Source of the DNA: Bacteroidales bacterium
GTDB taxonomy: Bacteria > Bacteroidota > Bacteroidia > Bacteroidales > JAQXIO01
Reading direction: 5' to 3'
DNA: 55,453 nt
Assembly: GCA_029007825.1 (NCBI GenBank)
Contig: JAQXIO010000024.1
Coordinates: 1-55,453 of the forward strand
Below, in pieces: positions 43,744 to 52,411 of this stretch (positions are counted from its first letter, which is position 1; the number at the start of each line of letters is the position of its first letter). Both the position numbers and the translations under genes were made by a program. Under the pieces are notes generated by a model, which worked only from the letters and a program-made list of their open reading frames with translations, was not told where the DNA came from and made no database searches.

Positions 43744-45143
43744 GATTGAAGATAAATATTCCGGTTTCTGTTATTTCCGTTATTTCGTTTCTGGGGGTTG
43801 TTTCATCCTGTGCGGTAAGGCCGTATAAACAACCGGAAGTTCCGGTCAGCCAGGATTATTTTAGGACTGTACCGGAACAAAGCGCCGATACGATAACTGT
43901 CGCGATGGTTAAATGGAGTGACTTTTTTTCGGATCCTATGTTAAGGGAGTTGATTCGTAGGGCCCTGGCTAATAATAATGATTTGAAAATTGCCCGCAGC
44001 CGGGTTCTGGAGGCGGAAGCTTATTATAAACAGAGTAAAGCGGCTTTTTTCCCTTCTTTGGGGCTCGATGTCGCAGGTGGTGTGACAAGGCTGTCGGAGC
44101 ATGAAGCGTTAGGGCGTAATCGTACTCAGTATAGTGCTACGGCACAATTTTCATCTTCATGGGAAATCGATATTTGGGGTAAGTTGAGAAGTGCGAAAAG
44201 AGCCCAAAAAGCCTCATTGCTCCAGAGTGAAGCTTATAAAGATGCGGTACAGACGCAGTTGATATCGGAAATAGCTTCTTATTATTATAAGCTGATAGCC
44301 TATGATCAGGATTTAAGAATTATACGCGATGCTGTGGAAACCCGTTCGAGAAGCTTGCAAACCATCCAGATTCTTATGGCTTCTGCCCAGGAAAACGAAT
44401 TGAGCGTAACGCAGGCGGCAGCGCAACTTTATGCCGCCCAGTCGGCAATTCCGCAAATTGAAGCACAGATTCATATAACCGAAACGGCGCTTTCTATCTT
44501 GTTGGGAGAGTTACCTCATAAAATTAAACGAACCGGCGATTTGGATAATTTGTGCGATACGACGTTACTTACAACAGGAGTTCCGATGCAATTGTTGCGT
44601 TACCGTCCCGATTTGCGCGAATCGGAACAAGCCCTTATCAATGCCCATCAGATGTTGAATGTGGCACGTACCCAGCTGTATCCTTCTTTGACAATAGGAG
44701 GAAATGCGGGAAGCGATTTCATAAACTGGGCAACTTTTCCGGCTTCTATTCTGGGTGGTGTAACGGGCGGACTGACACAGCCATTGTTTAATAACGGTAA
44801 ATTGCTGAGCGCAAAACGTGCCGCTGAGCAGGTGAGGGAACAGGCTCTTTACGATTTTTATCAGGCTATGCTGAATGCTCAGAAGGAAGTTTCCGATCTT
44901 TTAGTGAATGGACAGAAATATAAAGAGCAATTGTATTATCTCCAAATGCAATCGGATGCTCTTACGAAAGCGACTTATATTGCTTATGAGTTGTTGAAAG
45001 GTGGCTTCTCTACCTATCTGGATCTTTTGTATGCTCAGGAAAGTGAGTTGTCGGCAAGACAGCAGGTTATTTCCGCACGGCTATCTATCGTACAGACGAA
45101 TATCAGCCTTTACAGGGCTTTGGGGGGAGGCTGGGAAGAGTAA
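43740..45143 (+). CDS. RND efflux outer-membrane factor (NodT/OprM type)
   Basis: A 467-residue TolC-like outer-membrane lipoprotein (C24 in VVSSC) completing the tripartite pump. Two outer-membrane-efflux repeats are visible (about 60-250 and 275-460), with paired long helices such as NNNDLKIARSRVLEAEAYYK and NAHQMLNVARTQLYPSLTIG. Blocks VKWSDFFSDPMLRELI and LLRYRPDLRESEQAL are typical of the NodT group. It ends 10 bases before the convergent lpxB gene. No transcription factor gene for the operon lies immediately next to it. Confidence 0.94.
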   Translation: MRLKINIPVSVISVISFLGVVSSCAVRPYKQPEVPVSQDYFRTVPEQSADTITVAMVKWSDFFSDPMLRELIRRALANNNDLKIARSRVLEAEAYYKQSKAAFFPSLGLDVAGGVTRLSEHEALGRNRTQYSATAQFSSSWEIDIWGKLRSAKRAQKASLLQSEAYKDAVQTQLISEIASYYYKLIAYDQDLRIIRDAVETRSRSLQTIQILMASAQENELSVTQAAAQLYAAQSAIPQIEAQIHITETALSILLGELPHKIKRTGDLDNLCDTTLLTTGVPMQLLRYRPDLRESEQALINAHQMLNVARTQLYPSLTIGGNAGSDFINWATFPASILGGVTGGLTQPLFNNGKLLSAKRAAEQVREQALYDFYQAMLNAQKEVSDLLVNGQKYKEQLYYLQMQSDALTKATYIAYELLKGGFSTYLDLLYAQESELSARQQVISARLSIVQTNISLYRALGGGWEE

Positions 45144-45153
45144 AGCCGGAGGT

Positions 45154-46299
45154 TTATTTGTTCCGGGCGTTTTGCTGCAGCCATTTGTATATTGTTGCCG
45201 CAGCTTTTCCGGAGGCACCGGGACCTCCCAATCTTTTTTGTACTTCTTTGTATCCTTCGAGCATATGATTCCTGTATTCTTTGTCGAAAAGAATCCGGTC
45301 GATCTCTTTTTGAATATTGGATGCACTGAAATCGATGCCGAAAAGTTCTTTGACTACGGTTGCATTTGCGATCAGATTTACAAGTGAAATATACCGGACG
45401 CTGAAAAAGTGTTTAAAGATAAAAGAGGATAAGCGTGGCGGATTTATTTTATAGCAAACAACCTGAGGCACGTTGAACAATGCAGTTTCCAGAGTCGCTG
45501 TTCCTGAAGTTACCAAAGCTACCTCAGATTGGCATAGCAGGGGGTAAGTCTGGTTAAAGATAATTGCGACATCTTCATTTTGTATGTAGGGTTCGTAGTC
45601 GGAAAGCTGAAGCCCGGGTGCTCCGGCTATTATGCGTTGAAATCCTTTTAAGTGTCTGGTCGCCTGCAACATTGTGGGGAGGTTGTCTTTGATTTCCAAT
45701 TTCCGGCTTCCTGCCAGTAGCGCGATAACCGGTTTGTCGGAAAGTCCGTTTTTTCCGGTGAAATCAGTGAAAGACTCTCTGTCTGAGATGGTAGCGAAAC
45801 AGGAATCTATACTCGGATTGCCCACATATTTTACCGGAAAATCATGTTTTCTGTAAAATTCGATCTCGAAGGGAAGAATGGAAAGCATTAAATCGACATA
45901 ACGTTTGATTGATTTGATTCTCCACTCTTTCCATGCCCAGATTTTCGGAGAAATGTAGTAATGAACCGGCAGATCGAGTTCTTCCTTTACAAATTTGGCA
46001 ATTTTCAGATTGAAACCGGGATAATCGATCAGAATAACTACGTCCGGACTATAAGTTTGGATTGCTTTTTTACAATCGGATAAGTTGTTTAATATCTTTT
46101 TCAGGTTCATAATAACCGGAATAAACCCCATAAAAGCGGTTTCTTTGTAATGCTTTAGCAAGGTTCCTCCTTGCGCCTGCATAAGGTCTCCGCCGTAATA
46201 CTGGAATTCAGCGGTAGGATCGGTTTCTTTGAGTGCAGCCATTAGGTTGGATGCATGTAAATCTCCCGATGCCTCTCCGGCTATTAAAAAATATTTCAT
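45154..46299 (-). CDS. lpxB: Lipid-A-disaccharide synthase
   Basis: Joins UDP-2,3-diacylglucosamine and lipid X into the lipid A disaccharide, at the cytoplasmic membrane face. The 381-residue GT19 enzyme starts MKYFLIAGEASGDLHASNL, with the diagnostic FYGG-like QYYGGDLMQAQGG, DYPGFNLKIAKF, YYISPKIWAWKEWR and VTSGTATLETALF blocks. It acts on the product of lpxH encoded at 7967-8728. Its start overlaps the surE stop by 4 bases, so the two genes form an operon. Confidence 0.97.
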   Translation of the reverse strand: MKYFLIAGEASGDLHASNLMAALKETDPTAEFQYYGGDLMQAQGGTLLKHYKETAFMGFIPVIMNLKKILNNLSDCKKAIQTYSPDVVILIDYPGFNLKIAKFVKEELDLPVHYYISPKIWAWKEWRIKSIKRYVDLMLSILPFEIEFYRKHDFPVKYVGNPSIDSCFATISDRESFTDFTGKNGLSDKPVIALLAGSRKLEIKDNLPTMLQATRHLKGFQRIIAGAPGLQLSDYEPYIQNEDVAIIFNQTYPLLCQSEVALVTSGTATLETALFNVPQVVCYKINPPRLSSFIFKHFFSVRYISLVNLIANATVVKELFGIDFSASNIQKEIDRILFDKEYRNHMLEGYKEVQKRLGGPGASGKAAATIYKWLQQNARNK

Positions 46300-47090
46300 T
46301 GCTCACTAAGTGATAAAGATGAAGTCTCCCACGATGTCATTTTAGACAATAAAGAATAATCGGTAATATCGATTTTACACGGAACAATCGTAGCGTAACC
46401 TTTATTGAGCCATGCAATGTCGTTGCTGGGGAGCTGGGATTCGTTCGATACGAATTCGCCTGCAAAGAAATATTGTTTATCTCCTTTCGCATCTTCTTTT
46501 TCGTAAAACTCGTTTTCCCATTTGCCTTCCGTTTGCGAACACATCTTGATTCCTTTCACATGCTCTACCGCCGGAACGTTCACATTCAGGTAAGTACCGT
46601 TGGGAAGCGATTCTTCCAGAATTTTTTTACAAACGATCGTAGCGATTTTCTGGGTTTCGCTGAAGTCCGCATCGGGAAGATGATTGTCTAAGGAAAATCC
46701 TACGGATGGGATTCTGAAAATCGCACCTTCGGCCGCTGCACCCAAGGTACCGGAATAGACGACTGAAACGGCCGCGTTAGAACCGTGGTTTATACCCGAT
46801 ACGATAAGATCCGGCTTTTTCTCCAGAACGTTGTTCAGGGCTAATTTGATGCAATCGACGGGTGTCCCGCTGCAACAATATACCGTAAGGCCTTTTTCTT
46901 CGGAAACTTTCCGGAAACTTACGCCTGTTATCGTTATGGCAGATGAAGCGCCTGAACGCGGGCTGTCAGGTGCAAAGACAACAATATCTCCCAGTGAACG
47001 TAAAGCTTCGGTCAGTTTTTGAATACCTTTCGCCTCGAATCCGTCATCATTTGTTATCAATATGTAGGGTCTGTTCACAGTCTCTTTCAT
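46296..47090 (-). CDS. surE: 5'/3'-nucleotidase SurE
   Basis: A 264-residue metal-dependent nucleoside monophosphate phosphatase of the stationary-phase survival family. The metal site DD (D15-D16) lies in ITNDDGFEAKGI, and PDSPRSGASSAIT and VSGINHGSNAA give the remaining ligands. AAAEGAIFRIPSVGFSL is a further SurE block. It is divergent from parA with closely spaced promoters and is translationally coupled to lpxB downstream. Confidence 0.96.
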   Translation of the reverse strand: MKETVNRPYILITNDDGFEAKGIQKLTEALRSLGDIVVFAPDSPRSGASSAITITGVSFRKVSEEKGLTVYCCSGTPVDCIKLALNNVLEKKPDLIVSGINHGSNAAVSVVYSGTLGAAAEGAIFRIPSVGFSLDNHLPDADFSETQKIATIVCKKILEESLPNGTYLNVNVPAVEHVKGIKMCSQTEGKWENEFYEKEDAKGDKQYFFAGEFVSNESQLPSNDIAWLNKGYATIVPCKIDITDYSLLSKMTSWETSSLSLSEQ

Positions 47091-47111
47091 GCTTTAATAT
47101 TTTCATGGGTG

Positions 47112-47119
47112 CAAATGTA
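47112..47119 (-). promoter_or_regulatory. -7 box of surE-lpxB
   Basis: TACATTTG on the minus strand matches TAnnTTTG, 22 bases before the surE ATG, giving a short leader. The -33 position is not conserved. Confidence 0.55.
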
Positions 47120-47131
47120 ATCATTTATTGC

Positions 47132-47139
47132 TATTTTTG
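47132..47139 (+). promoter_or_regulatory. -7 box of parAB
   Basis: TATTTTTG matches TAnnTTTG, 22 bases before the parA ATG. It is only 12 bases from the surE box on the other strand, so the two promoters overlap. Confidence 0.55.
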
Positions 47140-47160
47140 TAGCGAAATATAATTTCGAGT

Positions 47161-47931
47161 ATGGGCAAAATCATTGCAATTGCGAATCAGAAAGGGGGCG
47201 TTGGGAAGACTACGACAGCTATTAATCTGGCGGCTTCTCTGGTAGTTCTGGATAAAAAAGTGCTTCTAATCGACGCCGATTCCCAGGCAAATGCATCGTC
47301 AGGATTCGGAGTGGACTTAAAAAATGTGAAGAACTCTTTATACGATTGTTTGCTGAAAGGTGAAGGTATTTCGGATGCAATTATAAAAAGTTCGATGAAA
47401 GGATTGTATATACTTCCTTCGCATATTAACCTGGTCGGGGCGGAAATCGAAATGCTGAATATGGATAACCGTGAGAAGGTGATGAAGAAGATGCTGGAAA
47501 GTGTTGCGGATAAATACGATTATGTATTGATCGATTGTTCTCCCTCTTTAGGTTTGATTACGGTGAATGCCCTGACGGCTGCCGATTCGGTGATTATACC
47601 GGTACAATGCGAATATTTTGCCCTTGAAGGTATCAGTAAATTACTGAATACGATAAAAATAATCAAGTCTAAGTTGAACCAGAAACTCGAGATAGAAGGT
47701 TTTTTGCTTACTATGTACGATTCGCGTTTGCGGTTGGCAAACCAGATTTACGAAGAGGTGAAACGTCATTTCCGCGATTTGGTTTTTAAAACGGTAATTC
47801 AACGGAATATAACATTGAGCGAATCGCAGAGTTATGGAAAGCCGGTCATTTTGTATGATTCCGGCTCAAAAGGAGCGATAAATTATATACAGCTGGCGAA
47901 AGAGCTGATAGAAAGGACAAAAAATAAATAG
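47161..47931 (+). CDS. parA: Chromosome-partitioning ATPase ParA/Soj
   Basis: A 256-residue deviant Walker-type ATPase that acts with ParB to separate replicated origins. The Walker A motif is K11-T18 (KGGVGKTT), with the switch VLIDADSQANASSGFG and Walker B YVLIDCSPSLGLI. Length is that of the chromosomal Soj type without an N-terminal DNA-binding extension. The next gene, parB, begins 1 base after its stop. This indicates chromosomal partition genes rather than a plasmid. Confidence 0.95.
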   Translation: MGKIIAIANQKGGVGKTTTAINLAASLVVLDKKVLLIDADSQANASSGFGVDLKNVKNSLYDCLLKGEGISDAIIKSSMKGLYILPSHINLVGAEIEMLNMDNREKVMKKMLESVADKYDYVLIDCSPSLGLITVNALTAADSVIIPVQCEYFALEGISKLLNTIKIIKSKLNQKLEIEGFLLTMYDSRLRLANQIYEEVKRHFRDLVFKTVIQRNITLSESQSYGKPVILYDSGSKGAINYIQLAKELIERTKNK

Positions 47932-47932
47932 A

Positions 47933-48808
47933 ATGGCTGGATCGAAAAAAACGGTTTTGGGAAGAGGTTTGGGAGCGTTGATCACAATGGATGATTTGAC
48001 AACGGGAGGCTCATCTTCCATCAATGAGGTAGAGTTGTCTAAGATTCATCCGAATCCAGACCAGCCGCGTACGTTTTTCGATCAGGAGGCATTGGAGGAA
48101 TTGGCTGCTTCTATCCGTTCTCTGGGTATCGTACAGCCGATTACTTTACGTGAAATATCGGAAGATTCTTATCAGATTATCTCCGGGGAGCGTCGTTACA
48201 GGGCATCCCTTCTTGCCGGATTGACAACGGTTCCGGCCTATATCAAGACTGCCGAGGATGATAATGTGATGGAGATGGCGTTGATAGAAAATATCCAGCG
48301 GGAAGATCTGAATGCTATAGAAATTTCATTGGCGTATCAGAAATTGCTGGATATATATCATCTTACCCAGGAACAGTTGAGCGACCGTATCGGAAAGAAA
48401 CGGGCTACGGTTGCCAATTATTTGCGTTTGCTGAAACTTCCGGCTGAAATCCAGATAGGGCTGAAAAATAAGCTTATTGACATGGGGCATGCCCGGGCTC
48501 TGGTATCGGTTACCGATCCGGCTTTGCAACTCGATATATATGAAAAAATATTGAAGCAGCATCTTTCCGTCCGTAATGTAGAGGAGATGGTACGGAAGAT
48601 GAATGCGGAAGAAGATACGGCAAAAGAGAAGATAATAAAACAGAAGGAGCAGGATTTTCTGCCTTTACAGTCTCATTTGTCGAAGTTTTTTAAGACAGAT
48701 GTCCAATTGATATGCAATAAGAAAGGAAAAGGTAAAATAACGATAGCTTTTGCTTCTGATTCGGAACTGGAACGAATTATCGGCCTGTTGGATGGCCTGA
48801 AAGATTAA
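47933..48808 (+). CDS. parB: Chromosome-partitioning protein ParB/Spo0J
   Basis: A 291-residue CTP-dependent clamp that loads at parS sites. The N-terminal domain has LSKIHPNPDQPRTFFDQEAL and the C-motif region SGERRYRASLLAGL; a helix-turn-helix (about 140-165, LTQEQLSDRIGKKRATVANY) reads parS; the C-terminal part is a dimerisation region. The first residues KKTVLGRGLGALI form the ParA-stimulating peptide. No good parS was found in the window. It is cotranscribed with parA and probably with the DUF5683 gene 12 bases downstream. Confidence 0.95.
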   Translation: MAGSKKTVLGRGLGALITMDDLTTGGSSSINEVELSKIHPNPDQPRTFFDQEALEELAASIRSLGIVQPITLREISEDSYQIISGERRYRASLLAGLTTVPAYIKTAEDDNVMEMALIENIQREDLNAIEISLAYQKLLDIYHLTQEQLSDRIGKKRATVANYLRLLKLPAEIQIGLKNKLIDMGHARALVSVTDPALQLDIYEKILKQHLSVRNVEEMVRKMNAEEDTAKEKIIKQKEQDFLPLQSHLSKFFKTDVQLICNKKGKGKITIAFASDSELERIIGLLDGLKD

Positions 48809-48820
48809 TAGGGGATTATT

Positions 48821-49480
48821 TTGAATAATAAGGGAATCTTTTTTTTGTTATTGATTCTGGTTTTTTCCGTACAAAGAGGAATAGCGCAGGAAGAGAACAC
48901 TGAAAGCAGTGGGGCACCTGTTGTACTTGATTCTTTAATAAGAGTGGATTCTCTGGCTCAGGAAGAGAAGTTGATTGTGCCTGAAAAGGTCTTTAAGCCG
49001 AATCCGAAAAGAGCTATTTTGTATTCGGCGCTTGTGCCGGGGTTAGGGCAAATTTACAATCGTAAGTATTGGAAGTTGCCGATTGTGTACGGCGGATTTA
49101 TGGGATGTGTTTATGCCATTACGTGGAATAACGGCATGTATCAGGATTATTCTACGGCATATATTGATCTTATGAACAATCCGAATTCGACTCTTTGGCA
49201 TGACTTTTATGCACCTGGAACGAATTTTGAGAATGTTGACATCGAATCGGTAAAAAGAACATTAAAGAGCAGGAAGGATAATTTCCGGCGTTTTCGGGAT
49301 TTGAGTATTATTGTTACGGCAGGTCTTTATTTATTGACGATTCTCGATGCGTATGTGGATGCCCAGCTATTTGATTTTGATATTTCACCTGATGTGGGAA
49401 TGAAAGTGACACCAGCATATTTTGATAGAAGCGGAACGAATGCCCGGGCGTATGGGCTGCAATGTAATATAAAATTCTGA
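48821..49480 (+). CDS. DUF5683 family membrane protein
   Basis: A 219-residue protein of unknown function with a signal sequence (about 1-20), a Glu/Ser-rich linker and a membrane-associated DUF5683 domain: PKRAILYSALVPGLGQIYNR (about 64-83), hydrophobic segments YGGFMGCVYAITW and LSIIVTAGLYLLTILDAYVD. The start codon is TTG (48821); no in-frame ATG fits the signal sequence. Its position between parB and a lytic transglycosylase suggests a link to cell division or envelope growth (inference). Confidence 0.82.
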   Translation: MNNKGIFFLLLILVFSVQRGIAQEENTESSGAPVVLDSLIRVDSLAQEEKLIVPEKVFKPNPKRAILYSALVPGLGQIYNRKYWKLPIVYGGFMGCVYAITWNNGMYQDYSTAYIDLMNNPNSTLWHDFYAPGTNFENVDIESVKRTLKSRKDNFRRFRDLSIIVTAGLYLLTILDAYVDAQLFDFDISPDVGMKVTPAYFDRSGTNARAYGLQCNIKF

Positions 49481-49484
49481 TGTT

Positions 49485-50990
49485 TTGAAACGGTTAATTT
49501 ATATCTGTATATCTATTTTATGTACTGCTAATCTTTTTGCCTTTGAAACAGATATTCAGGACAGTACAACTGTATCGGACACCATTTCGCAGAGCATGCT
49601 ATTGCCTGAAAGTCTGGAAATGGATGTCGATAGCTTATTGAATACGTGGCATGCCCGTTATTTTACGGCAAAGTATGCCGATTGCATGGATAGCGACGAT
49701 ATTATTTTGTTACCTGATTCTACTTACAGGGAACGGTTGGACAGGCTTCCGAGGATTATAAATCTTCCTTACAACGAACAGGTGCGGGAAGGAATAGAAC
49801 TTTATGTTGTAAAAAAGCGTAAGTTGCTGCGCTATATTCTGGGAATGGCAGATTTTTATTTTCCTGTGATAGAACAAATTCTGGATGAATACGGGTTACC
49901 TATAGAATTAAAATACCTGGCTGTCGTGGAGTCGGCCTTGAATCCGGTTGCCGTTTCACGCATGGGTGCAACGGGGATGTGGCAGTTTATGCTGGCTACA
50001 GGGAAAATATATGGTTTGGAGATCAACAGCCTTGTCGATGAACGGCGTGACCCTGTAAAAGCTACGCATGCCGCATGCTGTTATTTCAAAGATATGTATC
50101 AGATATATGGTGACTGGAATCTGGTGATGGCTTCTTACAATTGCGGTCCCGGAAATGTAAATAAAGCCATAAGGCGTGCAGGGGGAAAAACGGATTTCTG
50201 GCAGATTTATCCTTATCTGCCCACGGAAACACGTAATTATGTGCCTCTTTTTATTGCTGCCAATTATGCAATGAATTATTATTGCGAACACAATATCTGC
50301 CCGGCTCAGACAAATCTCCCAGCACATACGGATACCATCATGGTAGATGAAATGTTGCATCTTGCCCAGCTTTCCGAAACATTGAATTTGCCAATGGATC
50401 AACTGAGGGCATTGAATCCTCAATTTAAAAGAGATATTGTACCGGGAAACCAACGTCCTTTTGCCGTTAATTTGCCGTTGCAGACAGCCTGCCAGTTCGT
50501 AGCACTCGAAGATACGATATTTAAACACAGGGCTGCGGAATTGTTCCCGGGACGAGGGGATAATACATTTGTTTCTTCTGTGGCTGGAGGCTCTTCATCG
50601 TCGAGAGATGTTTTTACACATACGGTCAGAAGAGGAGAAACACTGTCTAAAATAGCAAATAAATATAGGGTGGAGGTAAAGGATATAAAGAAGTGGAACG
50701 GATTGAAATCGAATACACTCGCGATCGGTAAGCGGTTAAGAATTTATACGGGAAATGCTCCGGTTCCGAAAACAACGGCTGCTGCAACGGTGAAAAAAGA
50801 AGAACGTACTCCGGCCAGCGTAGGGAAAAGTGCCTCTTCTGCCTTTACATATAAAGTAAAATCGGGAGATTCCCTTTATTCGATTGCCAAAAATTATCCC
50901 GGGGTTTCTGTCGAATCACTGAGATCGCATAATAATTTATCTTCCAATAATTTAAAGGTAGGACAAGTCCTGAAAATACCTAAAGTTTAA
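49485..50990 (+). CDS. Membrane-bound lytic murein transglycosylase (MltD type) with two LysM domains
   Basis: A 501-residue exported enzyme that cleaves peptidoglycan glycan strands. It has a signal sequence (1-20), an SLT catalytic domain (about 135-270) with catalytic E149 in LAVVESALNP, GATGMWQFMLATGKIYGL and MASYNCGPGNVNKAI, a middle region, and two LysM peptidoglycan-binding modules (about 380-425 and 455-500, each starting FT/THTVRRGETLSKIA-like). The start is TTG at 49485, 4 bases after the DUF5683 stop. It resembles E. coli MltD in domain order but lacks a lipobox. Confidence 0.92.
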   Translation: MKRLIYICISILCTANLFAFETDIQDSTTVSDTISQSMLLPESLEMDVDSLLNTWHARYFTAKYADCMDSDDIILLPDSTYRERLDRLPRIINLPYNEQVREGIELYVVKKRKLLRYILGMADFYFPVIEQILDEYGLPIELKYLAVVESALNPVAVSRMGATGMWQFMLATGKIYGLEINSLVDERRDPVKATHAACCYFKDMYQIYGDWNLVMASYNCGPGNVNKAIRRAGGKTDFWQIYPYLPTETRNYVPLFIAANYAMNYYCEHNICPAQTNLPAHTDTIMVDEMLHLAQLSETLNLPMDQLRALNPQFKRDIVPGNQRPFAVNLPLQTACQFVALEDTIFKHRAAELFPGRGDNTFVSSVAGGSSSSRDVFTHTVRRGETLSKIANKYRVEVKDIKKWNGLKSNTLAIGKRLRIYTGNAPVPKTTAAATVKKEERTPASVGKSASSAFTYKVKSGDSLYSIAKNYPGVSVESLRSHNNLSSNNLKVGQVLKIPKV

Positions 50991-51117
50991 TCCCGATTTT
51001 AAAAATAGAACAAATTTTCTACCCCGAATATGCTTTCTTATGGAATGGATAATTAACTCGTATGATATTTTACGGAACTCTCAGTGGTGTGTTGTCCATT
51101 GCTAAGCGAAAAATTCC

Positions 51118-51125
51118 TACATTTG
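51118..51125 (+). promoter_or_regulatory. Candidate -7 box of the aminotransferase gene
   Basis: TACATTTG matches TAnnTTTG in the 199-base gap after the lytic transglycosylase gene. It implies a leader of about 58 bases before the ATG at 51190. No clear -33 element is found. Confidence 0.55.
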
Positions 51126-51189
51126 TAAATTAAATAAACTGGCAAGTGGTAAATCCACCGAGATGTTGAATTTAGAATTGTAATAAAAA

Positions 51190-52392
51190 ATGCCAAAAAT
51201 TTCAGAACGCGGAGTTGCAATGCCCGCATCGCCCATCAGAAAGCTTGTTCCGCTGGCTAATAAGGCTAAGGAACGTGGAGTAAAGGTCTATCATCTGAAC
51301 ATCGGTCAGCCCGATTTAGCTACTCCTGAAGTCGCGATGGATGCGATACGGAATATTGACCGGAAGGTTCTGGAATATAGTCCCAGTGAAGGAATCCGTA
51401 GTTTCCGCCAGAAATTGGTGGAATATTACGCAAAATTTAAAATAGATGTTGCTGTAGAAGATATTATTATAACGACAGGAGGGTCGGAAGCTGTTTTTTT
51501 CTCTTTTATGGCATGTCTGGATCCAGGCGATGAAATTATCGTTCCGGAACCCTCTTATGCCAATTACATGGCTTTTGCCATATCGGCAGGGGCCGTTATC
51601 AAGACGGTTCCTTCTACGATCGAAGAGGGTTTTGCCTTGCCTTCGATGGAAAAGTTCGAGGCGTTGATTACTCCCCGTACCAAAGCAATATTGATTTGTA
51701 ATCCGAACAATCCGACCGGCTATCTCTATACTCAGAAAGAGATGAATCAGATTCGGGATCTTGTTAAAAAATACGACCTATTCCTCTTTTCGGATGAAGT
51801 TTACCGTGAATTTTGTTATACCGGGGCGCCTTATATTTCGGCTTGCCATTTGAAAGGGATACAGAATAATGTTATTCTCGTGGATTCTGTATCGAAGCGT
51901 TATAGTGAATGTGGTATCCGTATCGGTGCCCTGATTACCAAAAATGAGCAGGTGCGGGCAAATGTGATGAAATGGTGTCAGGCACGTTTAAGTCCTCCCC
52001 TTGTAGGCCAGATTGCGGCAGAAGCGTCGTTGGATACGCCTGAGGATTATATGCTGGAAGTTTATAATGAATACGTAGAGCGCAGGAAGTTTCTTATCGA
52101 TGCGTTAAACCGTATTCCGGGCTGTTATTCTCCTATACCTATGGGGGCCTTTTATACACTGGCGAAATTGCCTGTCGATGACGCCGATACTTTTTGTGCA
52201 TGGTGCCTGGAGCATTTCGAATATGAGGGACAAACCGTATTTATGGCACCGGCTTCGGGATTCTATACCGATCCCAATCTGGGACGGAACCAGGTGCGTA
52301 TTGCATACGTTCTGAAAAAAGACGATCTGGCAAAAGCTATCAAGGTATTGGAAAAAGCGCTGGAAGCTTATCCCGGACGGGTACTGGAATAA
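51190..52392 (+). CDS. PLP-dependent aminotransferase, class I/II (AspC-like)
   Basis: A 400-residue cytoplasmic fold-type I aminotransferase. The cofactor lysine is K236 in SVSKRYSECGIRIG. NIGQPDLATPE, EYSPSEGIRSFRQK, ICNPNNPTGYLY and the C-terminal RIAYVLKKDDL are conserved blocks. It is likely an aspartate or aromatic amino acid aminotransferase; the cysteine in the SECG stretch and the substrate pocket do not allow a finer call. The following permease gene begins 19 bases after its stop, so cotranscription is probable although no functional link is obvious. Confidence 0.9.
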   Translation: MPKISERGVAMPASPIRKLVPLANKAKERGVKVYHLNIGQPDLATPEVAMDAIRNIDRKVLEYSPSEGIRSFRQKLVEYYAKFKIDVAVEDIIITTGGSEAVFFSFMACLDPGDEIIVPEPSYANYMAFAISAGAVIKTVPSTIEEGFALPSMEKFEALITPRTKAILICNPNNPTGYLYTQKEMNQIRDLVKKYDLFLFSDEVYREFCYTGAPYISACHLKGIQNNVILVDSVSKRYSECGIRIGALITKNEQVRANVMKWCQARLSPPLVGQIAAEASLDTPEDYMLEVYNEYVERRKFLIDALNRIPGCYSPIPMGAFYTLAKLPVDDADTFCAWCLEHFEYEGQTVFMAPASGFYTDPNLGRNQVRIAYVLKKDDLAKAIKVLEKALEAYPGRVLE

Positions 52393-52411
52393 AATAACTA
52401 ATCTGAGGCGT

